Assembly (NCBI GenBank): GCA_020630895.1
Contig: JAHDII010000038.1
Location: 1-17,278 of the forward strand
Length of the DNA stretch: 17,278 bases
Reading direction: 5' to 3'
From: Saprospiraceae bacterium
GTDB taxonomy: Bacteria > Bacteroidota > Bacteroidia > Chitinophagales > Saprospiraceae
In this document: piece after piece, positions 7,986-16,464 of the stretch
Position numbering within the stretch: position 1 is the stretch's first letter
How the letters are laid out: each line of letters begins with the position of its first letter
Translations under genes and position numbers: made by a program
The notes under the pieces: model-generated
What the model was told of the DNA's origin: nothing
What the model saw: only the letters and a program-made list of their open reading frames with translations
Database searches by the model: none

Positions 7986-10900
7986 ATGAAAACTTACTCT
8001 AATCCATTTTTTAGTTATCTTATATTATGCTTATTAATATTAATTAATACAAGCAATTCTTATGCTACAGGCATAAATGGTGATTTAAGCATAGAAATTT
8101 TATCGCCACACAATTTAGTTGAAGACTCTAATGGAGGATACCAACCAGAATCATTTTATGCAGGTGTAAGAGTTTGTAATTTAAGCACTACTACTCCAAT
8201 GACTAATGTTCAAATTAGTATTGGTAATTATAACGATGCAACTTATACTACAGTTCCAGCTGTAGGAGATTTTCCTGCTAAAACGCATACTGGTCTAACA
8301 GGTTTATTGTCTTTAGAATTAAATGATTGCGATCAAGGAGTAAGAATTTTGCCAGAACTTGCACCAGGAGAGTGTAATGTTCAATATTGGCTAATTAGAT
8401 ATCCAAAAACAGATGATATTGGAAATCCTGTTTATGGTGCATGTGCGAAAGAAGCTGATGATTTATCATTAGAACTTGATGCATGGGCAACTGCTGATGG
8501 TATTACTGCAGATGACACATGGACAGTTTGGCCAAGATGTGAAATTTCTGCAATGGCTAATAAAATTTGGCCTAATGGAGATAATAAAGTACCAGATGCT
8601 TATGTAGATGCAATGGCTGCTCAAGGAATATTTTTAGGATGGGACTTAAATACAGCTACTCCAGTTGGAGATCCTTATTTACAAGAAGGAGTTTGGTTCG
8701 ATTTAGGAAATATCAACCAAGGCTTTGATAATAACGGAGATTTTATACCCGATTACAATGTATTTATGTGTCCAGTTGGAGATCCATACAATTTTGACCC
8801 TTGCTGCTTTAGATTAGTAAGAACTTATGGGTTAATAATTGTCAAAAAAACTGATGGTACAGAAGCTTTATATCCTTTTGAAGATCAAATGTATTTTACA
8901 AATTTGCCTTCTAATAATAGAGGAGCTATAGGCTTAGTGTTTTATGAATGGGTAGCAATTGGAGGAGGTTGTGCATCTAGCATTTCTCCTTATCAAGAAG
9001 TAGCATCTGGTAGAAATAATGAAAAATTCAATGGTGATTACGGAGCTTTTATTGGTTTAAATGGGTCTGATATTAGTGGATTAAATTTTGATAAAACAGG
9101 GCAATCTACTTTATCTTCTCTTCCAGAACAAATAGATTATTCTTTATCCTTTACAAATAGTACAGGAAATTCATTTGGAGCTTTCGATCAGAATCTACCT
9201 ACAAATATTCAGGATGAAATTCCTGAAGGAACAACATATGTAGCAGGTTCAGCAGCAGCAACTAACTCATTTGCTGGCTTATCTTCTACTATTATGTACT
9301 CTATAAATAATGGACTGACATGGACAACAACAGAACCAATTGCAAGTTCAGTTACTAATATTATGTGGCAATTTAATGAAAACATTCCTAACTCTACCAC
9401 TGTTACGGCAACATTCTCTGTAAATGTTCCACTTACTTACCCAAATGATTATGGTTCAATTGTAGAAAATGTAGGAGGCGTAAGTGTAGGCTTAACAGAA
9501 CCTTTTTTGGAAAATACACAAAATACCTTTTTACCAGGCACCAATACTATTGGAAGTCAAGTTTGGTTTGATAATGGTGCAGGAGGTGGCTCAATTGCCA
9601 ATGGAATTCAAGATGGAGCTGAAGCAGGTATTCCTACAGTTGATATTAATTTATATTATGATATAAATAATAATGGAATTTTAGATGATGAAGATATTTT
9701 GTACAATACCCAAACTACTACTGTAGATGGTTCTTATTCTTTTACAAATGTTCCTGATGGTTTGTTTTTTGTAACAGTAAATGAATCTGATGTACCAACA
9801 GGAAATGTACCTACTACTCCTACAACGTATACAGCTTTTGTCCAATCTTCTAATTATTTATCGGCTAATTTTGGGTTTACAGAAGTAGTAGAAGTAACAA
9901 AAAACTTAATTTCGGAATCTCCTGCTTATGAAAGCCATTATGTAACTTATGAAATTAACATAGAAAATTTGCTTCCTGCTCCTCCAGGGGCAGGAAACCC
10001 TTATGAAGGAGGGCTTATTACTCCTGCTCCTCGTACAAGAGGAGCCTCTTATGGTGCAGAATTTAATAATAATGATAATATTATTGGAGCAGCTGATAAT
10101 GTTTTTGCTACACAAATTGACCCTTGGAGAGCTAATGGAGGAATGTCTTTAAATGATGTCTTATTCGCCTCTTTTGACCCACCAACACCTGCTTGTGGCG
10201 ATATTTCTAGTGTGAAATTATTATATACATTTTGTCTAAGTGGAGCTATTTCTAATGATGAAATTCGCTTTTATAATGATGGAACCTTATTAGAAACAAT
10301 GACAGGAACTGCTGGAGATATTCATGTGGGAACTACTAATTGTTCAACACACGAAATTGATATTACTGCTTCTTATGGTACATGGGAGAGTTTCTCTACG
10401 AATCCAATCCATGCAGGATTGATAGGGATTAGGGATGGTAATGCTGCTTCTTGGGATGGTGCAACATTATCTGTAGATGCTATTTCATTACAAATAGAAA
10501 CTACGAATGTTAATGAAACTAATTGTTCTAATTATATCTCTTCTACTTGCGATTATATCCCTTACACAATTGATACTCCTTCAACCTGGACTTCTCCTCC
10601 AGATGATGGAACTACCACAACTACCTTACCTTTTGATTTTGAATTCGGAGGTACATTATACCCAACTGGTACTACTATGACAATTACTTCAAATGGTCAA
10701 ATGTGTTTTACTACACCTGGTGGAAATGGTTATCCATTAGTGAGTTTGCCTAATGCTTCTTATGATAATTGTATCCATATTTGGGCTGATTTAAACCCTA
10801 GTGTTAGTCCAGGAGCAATAACATATGGTACATCTGGTGTAGCTCCTAATAGATTATTTATTTTAGATTTTACTGATATATACTATTTTGGAACTTCTAC

Positions 10901-13900
10901 GCCTCTTAGTCTTCAAATCGTATTACACGAAGCATCACATGAAGTACAAATTATGGTAAATCAAATAGACGAAACATTAGCACATACTTTAGGGATTTCA
11001 TATAATACAGGGGCTTTATTAGAATATAATAATGCTGCTCCTGGAGTTACAGTAAGTAATGTTTGTTATTCTTATGAATGGATTTCAGTAAATAGTGGTT
11101 TTAATCCTGAAACAACTCTTTCTCCTGTTCCCCTTACTGATGATTTTGACCCATGTTATCTTGAATTTCTAGAGGCAAGTATAGAACCAGATGCTATAGA
11201 TAATATTACAGGCTTAATCACTTGGAATGATGTAGGACATATTAATGCTGGAAATACTCAAACAGTTGAAGTTACCTTTATAGCTAAAAACCCAAATGAT
11301 TGTGCTACCGCCAATCCAACAGATAATCTAGGTGCTGTAACAGGTGCTACATTTGCTAATGGTAATGTTGCTAATGACGATTCAGACATTGCTACTGTTC
11401 AAATAAATCCAACAGGTTCTATTGGTAATTATATTTGGAATGATTTAAATGGAGATGGAATTCAAGATGTAGGAGAAAATGGTTTAGAGGGAGTTACTAT
11501 AACTTTAGTTTCAACTGTAGATTTGTGGATTGAAGGTGTTTTATATATTGCTGGTTCTCTAATTACAACAGTAACAGATGAAAATGGATTTTATCAATTT
11601 GAAGGACTTTTAGATGCAACATATACAATTACTGTATATCCTTTTACCATTCCAGGTACAGTTTCTCAAACAGGAGATCCTGATGAAGCTGGGAGTGTTT
11701 GTTCTACTTGTGATAATGCTTCAACAGTTATTATTACTGGTGCTAATGATAATACAGATACAAATTTTGGTTATAATGTAAATAATGCAATAACAGGTAC
11801 AATATGGGAAGATAACAATGCAGATGGCGTTCAAGACGTTGGAGAAAACAATTTATCTGGTGTTACAATTAATTTATTAGATTGTGGTGCTGATGGAATT
11901 TGTGGAAATGGTGATGATGGAGCAACTGTTTCTACAACTACAGATATAAATGGATATTACGAATTTGTAGATTTAAGCGATGGCAATTATGCTATTGAAG
12001 TGGATAATTTAACATCCCCTCTTGGTACCAATTGGACAAACACCTTGGATCCTGAAGGAACTGTTAGCCCTGATAATATATCAAATACTATTAATATAAG
12101 TGGTGGAAATATAAGTGGTGGAATTGATTTTGCATACCAAGAATCTGGATTATCTAACATTGGAGATCAATTATTTTATGATTGGAATGGAGATGGCGTT
12201 CAAGATGTTCTAATTGAAGAAGGTATTGTTGGTGTAACTATTAACCTTTATGAAGATGTTAATGGAGATGGAATTATTGATCATTTAGTAGATGCTCTAA
12301 TCGCAACTGATATAACAGATATTAATGGAACTTATTTATTTGAGAATTTACCCACAGGAGATTATCTAATAGAAGTAGATGGTTCCACTGTTTTAAATGG
12401 AAGTAATTTAACTGCTGATCCTGATGAATTTGGAGTAGCTTGTATTCTTTGTGATGAAACAAGTATGGTAAATGTAGATGGAACGGCTAGCGGTAGTAAC
12501 CTAGATCAAGATTTTGGATATAATCCAGTAGGAACAGGCATTATAGGAGATAATGTTTGGCATGACCAAAACGGAGATGGTTTGATATCATTAGGTGAAA
12601 CAGGTCTTGAAGGTATAGTTGTTGAATTATATGCAGATATGAATGGTGATGGTACTTATGTACTTATTACTACAACAACTACTGATGCAAATGGTAATTA
12701 TGAATTTACTAATTTACCTGATGGAGATTTCCAAGTGACTCTTGATTTAACTACTGTTCCTCTTGATAGTGGTGCAAATCCTTATCAATCTACTACAGCA
12801 TCTACATTTGATGTTACAATAACAAATGGTCAAACAGATAACACAACATTGTCTTGTACTGATTGTCCAAATGATACTGATTTTGGTTTAGCTCCATTTG
12901 CTAATATTGGTGACCAATTATTCTGGGATGCTAATAATAATGGTACACAAGATTGGACAGAAATAGGAATTCCTAATGTTACCGTATTTTTACATGATTG
13001 TGGTAGTGATGCAATCTGTGGTAATGGAGATGATGGTCCTACAATAAGTACTACAACTGATGCTAATGGTAATTATTTATTTTCAGCATTAGAGCCTAGC
13101 AATTATGCCGTTGAAGTTGACTTAACAGACCCAGATTTAGGGGGTGCACCTCAAACTGCTGATCCTAGCTCTGATGGTTTAACTTGCGATCAGGTATCTG
13201 ATCCAGATCCCGCTATCAATTTAGGATATGCTCCTTGTGATGCTCAAACAGCAACTTATGTTGGATATGGTGCTAATTTCATGGGAGCTGACTTCGGTTT
13301 CCAGCCATCAGGTGTAATTGGTGATGCAGTATGGTATGATATTAATGGAGATGGAATCCAAGATCCAGATGAGCCTGGTTTAGGAGGAATTACTGTAGAA
13401 TTGCAAGATGGTTCTTGTACTCCAAGTTCAGATTGTCCTACAGTAGAAACAGATATCGATGGTAATTATGTATTTACAAATGTTACTGATGGTAACTATA
13501 CAATTGTTATTACAGATCCCACAGGAACTTATACTCCTTCAGGTGATCCAGATGGTACTCTAGATAATTCAACTATTATTACTATGAGTGGTGGTTCTTT
13601 AACTAATGTAGGAGGTACTGCTTGTTCGGACTGTGATTTAACGGTTGATTTTGGATTAACTATTGTTGGTACAAATTCAATTGCAGGTAATGTTTGTTTA
13701 GAAGATTCTGGAAGTACCAATGGAGCTTGTGGAGATGGAACAGATTCTCCTCTTGCTGGAGAAATAGTTTATTTATATAATGATGAAGGAACTTACATGG
13801 GATCAACTACTATTTTACCTGATGGTTCTTACTCTTTTAGTGATTTACCTGATGATATTTATTATATATCAATTGCGTCTAATACAAGTCCTTTAAATTT

Positions 13901-15128
13901 GGCAGCTACAACAGATCCTACTAATGTAACTGATACAAGCACTAGTTTTTATCAATCAGTTGATTTGAGTTTTGGTGGTAGTACAACAGGTGTAGATTTT
14001 CCTTTTGCAATCAATGTAGATTTAGACTTTGGAGATTTACCTGCATCATATTCCGTTACATTAAATGATGGCCCAATCGGTGCATACCATATTATCCCTA
14101 ATATTGCTAGTCCTGATTTATTCTTAGGGGCATTAGTCGATGCTGAAAGTGATGGAACCCATTCAACTATGGCTGATGGAGATGATGCTACTTCAAGCGA
14201 TGAAGATGGAGTAAACTTTGGTGATTTTGTTACAAATTGGACTGTTGGTACAGTAGCATCTGGAAATGGTGGTTCTGTAACCATCTCTTTAACTGGATCT
14301 GGCTGGTTAGTAGGCTACATCGATTGGAATCAAGATGGTGATTTTATGGATGCTGATGAATTAGTTATTAATGCTGATACAGATTTAACTACCACGGCAA
14401 GATCTGGAGGGTTCATGTTTGATATACCAGCAGGTACTAATCTTGAAGGAAACTTTTATACTCGTTTCCGTTTGTTACCTGAAGAACCCCCATTTCCAAT
14501 GTTTGCATATGTAGGTGAAGCTTCTAATGGAGAAGTAGAAGATTATTTAATTACATTTCCTGTTTTACCTGTAGAATTTATTGATTTTTATGGTGAAACT
14601 AATGATTGTTCTAATGAACTAATATGGATAACAGCTTCAGAAAAAAATAGTGCTCACTTTATCGTAGAACATAGTAAAGATGGAAATAAATTTGATGCTA
14701 TTGGTTTGGTGGAAGCAGCGGGTAACAGCGTAGAAGAAATCACTTATATTTTCCGTCAAAAAGAAGTAAAAGATAAGTATAATTATTATAGATTAAAACA
14801 AGTTGATCTTGATGGAACTTATGAATATTCTAATACCATATTAATAAAAAGTGAATGTAGCAAAATTAAAAACAATGCTATTTTAATATATCCTAATCCT
14901 ACAAGAGGAAAAATAATTTCTGAACTTTTTATAGGACAATCCTCTGACATTGAAATTATAATTACGGATATGCTAGGAAGAATGCTTTATAGTGAAAATG
15001 CTTCTCTAGAAGAAGGCATTACTATCAAAAATTTTGATTTATCAAAATATGAGGTTGGGACATACAATATTTCTATAAGGTATGAAGATGGCACAATCAA
15101 TAATTATAGAATTATTAAAGTTGAATAA
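7986..15128 (+). CDS. Giant T9SS-secreted SdrD_B-repeat protein with GEVEDY and sorting domains (2380 aa)
   Basis: This is a secreted or surface-attached protein, probably structural or adhesive. Domain order: signal peptide (about 1-27, ending NSYA); an N-terminal region with several Cys (28-375); a DUF11-like beta-sandwich (about 380-515); SdrD_B repeat 1 (from 522); a second DUF11-like domain that begins near 650 and resumes near 1028-1140, apparently interrupted by about 370 residues; seven more SdrD_B repeats starting at 1146, 1269, 1392, 1520, 1641, 1778 and 1899; a GEVEDY domain (about 2012-2194, motif GEVEDY at 2182-2187); a fibronectin-like VEF domain (2195-2290); and a T9SS type A sorting domain (about 2298-2380) with YPNP at 2302-2305. 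Most repeats carry DxNxDG loops likely to bind calcium. Four end in CxxC. The T9SS should move it across the outer membrane and cleave the C-terminus. The ligand is unknown. Hairpins isolate it on both sides, so it is probably transcribed alone. Confidence 0.93.
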   Translation: MKTYSNPFFSYLILCLLILINTSNSYATGINGDLSIEILSPHNLVEDSNGGYQPESFYAGVRVCNLSTTTPMTNVQISIGNYNDATYTTVPAVGDFPAKTHTGLTGLLSLELNDCDQGVRILPELAPGECNVQYWLIRYPKTDDIGNPVYGACAKEADDLSLELDAWATADGITADDTWTVWPRCEISAMANKIWPNGDNKVPDAYVDAMAAQGIFLGWDLNTATPVGDPYLQEGVWFDLGNINQGFDNNGDFIPDYNVFMCPVGDPYNFDPCCFRLVRTYGLIIVKKTDGTEALYPFEDQMYFTNLPSNNRGAIGLVFYEWVAIGGGCASSISPYQEVASGRNNEKFNGDYGAFIGLNGSDISGLNFDKTGQSTLSSLPEQIDYSLSFTNSTGNSFGAFDQNLPTNIQDEIPEGTTYVAGSAAATNSFAGLSSTIMYSINNGLTWTTTEPIASSVTNIMWQFNENIPNSTTVTATFSVNVPLTYPNDYGSIVENVGGVSVGLTEPFLENTQNTFLPGTNTIGSQVWFDNGAGGGSIANGIQDGAEAGIPTVDINLYYDINNNGILDDEDILYNTQTTTVDGSYSFTNVPDGLFFVTVNESDVPTGNVPTTPTTYTAFVQSSNYLSANFGFTEVVEVTKNLISESPAYESHYVTYEINIENLLPAPPGAGNPYEGGLITPAPRTRGASYGAEFNNNDNIIGAADNVFATQIDPWRANGGMSLNDVLFASFDPPTPACGDISSVKLLYTFCLSGAISNDEIRFYNDGTLLETMTGTAGDIHVGTTNCSTHEIDITASYGTWESFSTNPIHAGLIGIRDGNAASWDGATLSVDAISLQIETTNVNETNCSNYISSTCDYIPYTIDTPSTWTSPPDDGTTTTTLPFDFEFGGTLYPTGTTMTITSNGQMCFTTPGGNGYPLVSLPNASYDNCIHIWADLNPSVSPGAITYGTSGVAPNRLFILDFTDIYYFGTSTPLSLQIVLHEASHEVQIMVNQIDETLAHTLGISYNTGALLEYNNAAPGVTVSNVCYSYEWISVNSGFNPETTLSPVPLTDDFDPCYLEFLEASIEPDAIDNITGLITWNDVGHINAGNTQTVEVTFIAKNPNDCATANPTDNLGAVTGATFANGNVANDDSDIATVQINPTGSIGNYIWNDLNGDGIQDVGENGLEGVTITLVSTVDLWIEGVLYIAGSLITTVTDENGFYQFEGLLDATYTITVYPFTIPGTVSQTGDPDEAGSVCSTCDNASTVIITGANDNTDTNFGYNVNNAITGTIWEDNNADGVQDVGENNLSGVTINLLDCGADGICGNGDDGATVSTTTDINGYYEFVDLSDGNYAIEVDNLTSPLGTNWTNTLDPEGTVSPDNISNTINISGGNISGGIDFAYQESGLSNIGDQLFYDWNGDGVQDVLIEEGIVGVTINLYEDVNGDGIIDHLVDALIATDITDINGTYLFENLPTGDYLIEVDGSTVLNGSNLTADPDEFGVACILCDETSMVNVDGTASGSNLDQDFGYNPVGTGIIGDNVWHDQNGDGLISLGETGLEGIVVELYADMNGDGTYVLITTTTTDANGNYEFTNLPDGDFQVTLDLTTVPLDSGANPYQSTTASTFDVTITNGQTDNTTLSCTDCPNDTDFGLAPFANIGDQLFWDANNNGTQDWTEIGIPNVTVFLHDCGSDAICGNGDDGPTISTTTDANGNYLFSALEPSNYAVEVDLTDPDLGGAPQTADPSSDGLTCDQVSDPDPAINLGYAPCDAQTATYVGYGANFMGADFGFQPSGVIGDAVWYDINGDGIQDPDEPGLGGITVELQDGSCTPSSDCPTVETDIDGNYVFTNVTDGNYTIVITDPTGTYTPSGDPDGTLDNSTIITMSGGSLTNVGGTACSDCDLTVDFGLTIVGTNSIAGNVCLEDSGSTNGACGDGTDSPLAGEIVYLYNDEGTYMGSTTILPDGSYSFSDLPDDIYYISIASNTSPLNLAATTDPTNVTDTSTSFYQSVDLSFGGSTTGVDFPFAINVDLDFGDLPASYSVTLNDGPIGAYHIIPNIASPDLFLGALVDAESDGTHSTMADGDDATSSDEDGVNFGDFVTNWTVGTVASGNGGSVTISLTGSGWLVGYIDWNQDGDFMDADELVINADTDLTTTARSGGFMFDIPAGTNLEGNFYTRFRLLPEEPPFPMFAYVGEASNGEVEDYLITFPVLPVEFIDFYGETNDCSNELIWITASEKNSAHFIVEHSKDGNKFDAIGLVEAAGNSVEEITYIFRQKEVKDKYNYYRLKQVDLDGTYEYSNTILIKSECSKIKNNAILIYPNPTRGKIISELFIGQSSDIEIIITDMLGRMLYSENASLEEGITIKNFDLSKYEVGTYNISIRYEDGTINNYRIIKVE
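11421..14012 (+). repeat. Seven tandem SdrD_B-type repeat units within the giant gene
   Basis: Units start at 11421, 11790, 12159, 12543, 12906, 13317 and 13680, giving spacings of 369, 369, 384, 363, 411 and 363 bases (121-137 codons). Most open with IGxxxWxDxNxDGxQD, then have GxxxxLY or similar, a TDxNGxYxF motif, a GxYxxxV motif, and close with a DFGY-like strand. An eighth, separate unit starts at 9549. Units are diverged at DNA level, so this is an old protein repeat rather than a recent DNA expansion. The last unit (13680) is the most degenerate and lacks the W and DxNxDG signature. Confidence 0.9.
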
Positions 15129-15146
15129 ATATTAAAATAATTTTTT

Positions 15147-15177
15147 AGAACTCTTGCTAAAGTTTAGCAAGAGTTCT
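15147..15177 (+). terminator. Intrinsic terminator after the giant gene
   Basis: A perfect 14-bp stem, AGAACTCTTGCTAA with TTAGCAAGAGTTCT (15147-15160 with 15164-15177), has a 3-nt loop and is followed by TTATTTTTA. It starts 19 bases after the stop codon and separates the giant gene from the hydrolase gene. Confidence 0.9.
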
Positions 15178-15217
15178 TTATTTTTATACTAACTTATTAT
15201 TCAATAATCTCTAAAAA

Positions 15218-16009
15218 ATGATGAAGCTATTCTTTTTCTTCAATATCTTATTTTTTTCTTGTTCTTCTGCAAGTACTGAAACTCATTTTAAAATAACTTC
15301 AAAAGAAGTAGGTGATTCATTTAATATTCAAGTCAGTCTTCCTGAAAATTATTCTACCTCAAAAAATTATGAATTGATTATTTATTTAGATGCAGGATTA
15401 AAATCAGGAAAACAAATGACTGATTTAATTCAGCAAAAAAAGAAAGATGCTTTATTAGTAGGAATTGAACATATTGGAAAATATCAACAATTAAGAAGGC
15501 GTGATTTTATTCCTGCTCATATCAAAAAAGGAGATACTTATTATAGTGATAATAAAGATTATGGGCAAGCAGAAAAATTTCATTCATTTCTTAAGAAAGA
15601 ATTCATTCCACTACTCAAAAAAAAATATAATATCTCCAAAAAGAACAAAACAATCATTGGTCATTCCTTTGGAGGATTATTCGTAGTATATGCTTGTTTT
15701 AAAGAAGATAATTTATTCGATAATTATATTGCAATAAGCCCTTCTCTTTGGGCTAATTATCAAAATATTTGGGATTTTGAAAGAGCCTATTATAAAAATA
15801 ATAAATCATTAGATTCCAAATTATATTTATGTGCAGGTTCTTTAGAAGTACTCAATTTAGTTTTATATAATGTCAATATTTTTTATAATCATATTGAAAA
15901 AAGAACATATAAAAATTTAAAACTCCAAAAAAATATTTTTAAAGGCTATGCTCATAATCCTGTAGTAAAGGTAGCTGTTCCAAATGCTATAGAATGGGTA
16001 TTTAATTAA
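15218..16009 (+). CDS. Esterase-like alpha/beta hydrolase lipoprotein (263 aa)
   Basis: This is a predicted serine hydrolase of the esterase D / IroE-Fes-like alpha/beta group, exported as a lipoprotein. The N-terminus is a very hydrophobic signal ending in FFSC, with Cys15 as the likely lipidated residue; it is followed by a Ser-rich linker. The fold begins with a beta-rich segment (24-40: FKITSKEVGDSFNIQVS) leading to LPENY, then an oxyanion-side strand (ELIIYLDAG, 52-60). The nucleophile elbow is GHSFGG (148-153, Ser150). ISPSLW (173-178) is a typical family motif after the nucleophile. Likely acid and base are Glu210 (in AGSLE) and His246 (in GYAHNPV). The length fits the family. Natural substrates could be esters of siderophores, sugars or lipids; nothing nearby decides. 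Two ATG codons in tandem (15218 and 15221) are both possible starts. No terminator is visible downstream. Confidence 0.85.
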   Translation: MMKLFFFFNILFFSCSSASTETHFKITSKEVGDSFNIQVSLPENYSTSKNYELIIYLDAGLKSGKQMTDLIQQKKKDALLVGIEHIGKYQQLRRRDFIPAHIKKGDTYYSDNKDYGQAEKFHSFLKKEFIPLLKKKYNISKKNKTIIGHSFGGLFVVYACFKEDNLFDNYIAISPSLWANYQNIWDFERAYYKNNKSLDSKLYLCAGSLEVLNLVLYNVNIFYNHIEKRTYKNLKLQKNIFKGYAHNPVVKVAVPNAIEWVFN

Positions 16010-16165
16010 GATAATCTAAGTTACGGATAAATCCATAAAGTCCACAGTAAATGAGTCCACAGACCACAGTTATTATTACAATTACTCTAAAAATAGTATT
16101 TTGTGGATAATGTACTTCATAATTTCTAACTCAACTTGATTTTACACAACTTGAATTAAGATAAT
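16004..16165. repeat. Direct-repeat-flanked fold-back element (MITE-like candidate)
   Basis: The 12-bp sequence AATTAAGATAAT occurs at 16004-16015 and again at 16154-16165, exactly 150 bases apart; allowing two mismatches, the similarity spans 17 bases. The 138 bases between have imperfect terminal inverted repeats just inside the direct repeats: 16018-16033 (AAGTTACGGATAAATC) against the reverse complement of 16138-16152 (AAGTTGTGTAAAATC), about 12 of 16 matching with one gap. A second weaker inverted pairing lies further in (about 16051-16068 with 16102-16121). The left direct repeat includes the stop codon of the hydrolase gene. No coding capacity. It could be a small inserted element with a target duplication, or chance in AT-rich DNA. 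Confidence 0.35.
16102..16148. other. Two DnaA-box-like 9-mers
   Basis: TGTGGATAA (16102-16110) is the exact reverse complement of the classical DnaA box TTATCCACA. TTTTACACA (16140-16148) fits the relaxed form TTWTNCACA on the plus strand. TCCACA cores also occur at 16041-16046 and 16056-16061, and ACCACA at 16063-16068. A very AT-rich stretch lies to the right. One exact 9-mer is not rare in a window this size, so an origin or DnaA-binding role is only a possibility. Confidence 0.25.
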
Positions 16166-16336
16166 ATTTCTTCTATTTTTTTAAGCAACCATCTTCAAAA
16201 AAATCCTCATTATTTTAGTTGTAGCTTTCTTTCTTTTATTTACTCAATTTTTTATTAATTCCATAAAAATTATTTGATAAAAAACAACTATAACAACCTA
16301 CATATCAAAATACTACAACTTTATCAATCACAAAAC

Positions 16337-16356
16337 TATTTGACTAATATCAAATA
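16337..16356. promoter_or_regulatory. Operator-like inverted repeat upstream of the last gene
   Basis: TATTTGA-CTAATA-TCAAATA is a perfect inverted repeat with 7-bp arms and a 6-nt spacer, about 110 bases before the ATG at 16465. The same half-site recurs nearby: TATTTGATA (16271-16279), ATATCAAAATA (16302-16312) and ATATCAAATA (16396-16405). Copies in the same orientation start 45 and 49 bases apart. This is compatible with a regulator bound at several sites before the secreted-protein gene. Confidence 0.35.
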
Positions 16357-16464
16357 ATGTACTTTCTTCTTCCTACAAATATTCTCATGTTTGCAATATC
16401 AAATACTATACTCAATTAAAGAGTTAATAGAACAAATATTAAATTAAATATAAACCAATTTATT

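Larger units (their letters stand above)
16010..16464. other. Gene-free intergenic stretch (455 bases)
   Basis: No convincing reading frame lies on either strand. The left third holds the direct-repeat-flanked element and DnaA-box-like 9-mers. The rest (16166-16464) is strongly AT-rich and holds the TATCAAATA half-sites described separately. No tRNA-like fold and no strong terminator was seen. Confidence 0.7.

Noticed and set aside
11421..14012. Tandem repeats considered as a CRISPR or DNA satellite array
   Set aside because: The units are about 121-137 codons, diverged at DNA level, in frame and match SdrD_B protein domains.
13952..14284. 110-codon open frame on the minus strand inside the giant gene
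   Set aside because: It lies opposite a strongly supported repeat/GEVEDY coding region and has no recognisable domain; it is a shadow of the real frame. The shorter minus-strand frames near 9209, 9906 and 13529 are rejected for the same reason.
16191..16277. Frame encoding a hydrophobic FKKILIILVVAFFLFTQFF peptide, like the N-terminus of a small membrane protein
   Set aside because: It begins directly after a TAA with no ATG, GTG or TTG, is under 30 codons, and AT-rich DNA readily encodes I, F, K and L. A decayed gene remnant is possible but not supported.
16381..16408. TTTGCAAT considered as the -12 part of a sigma-54 promoter for the last gene
   Set aside because: No GG lies at the required distance upstream, so the -24 element is missing.
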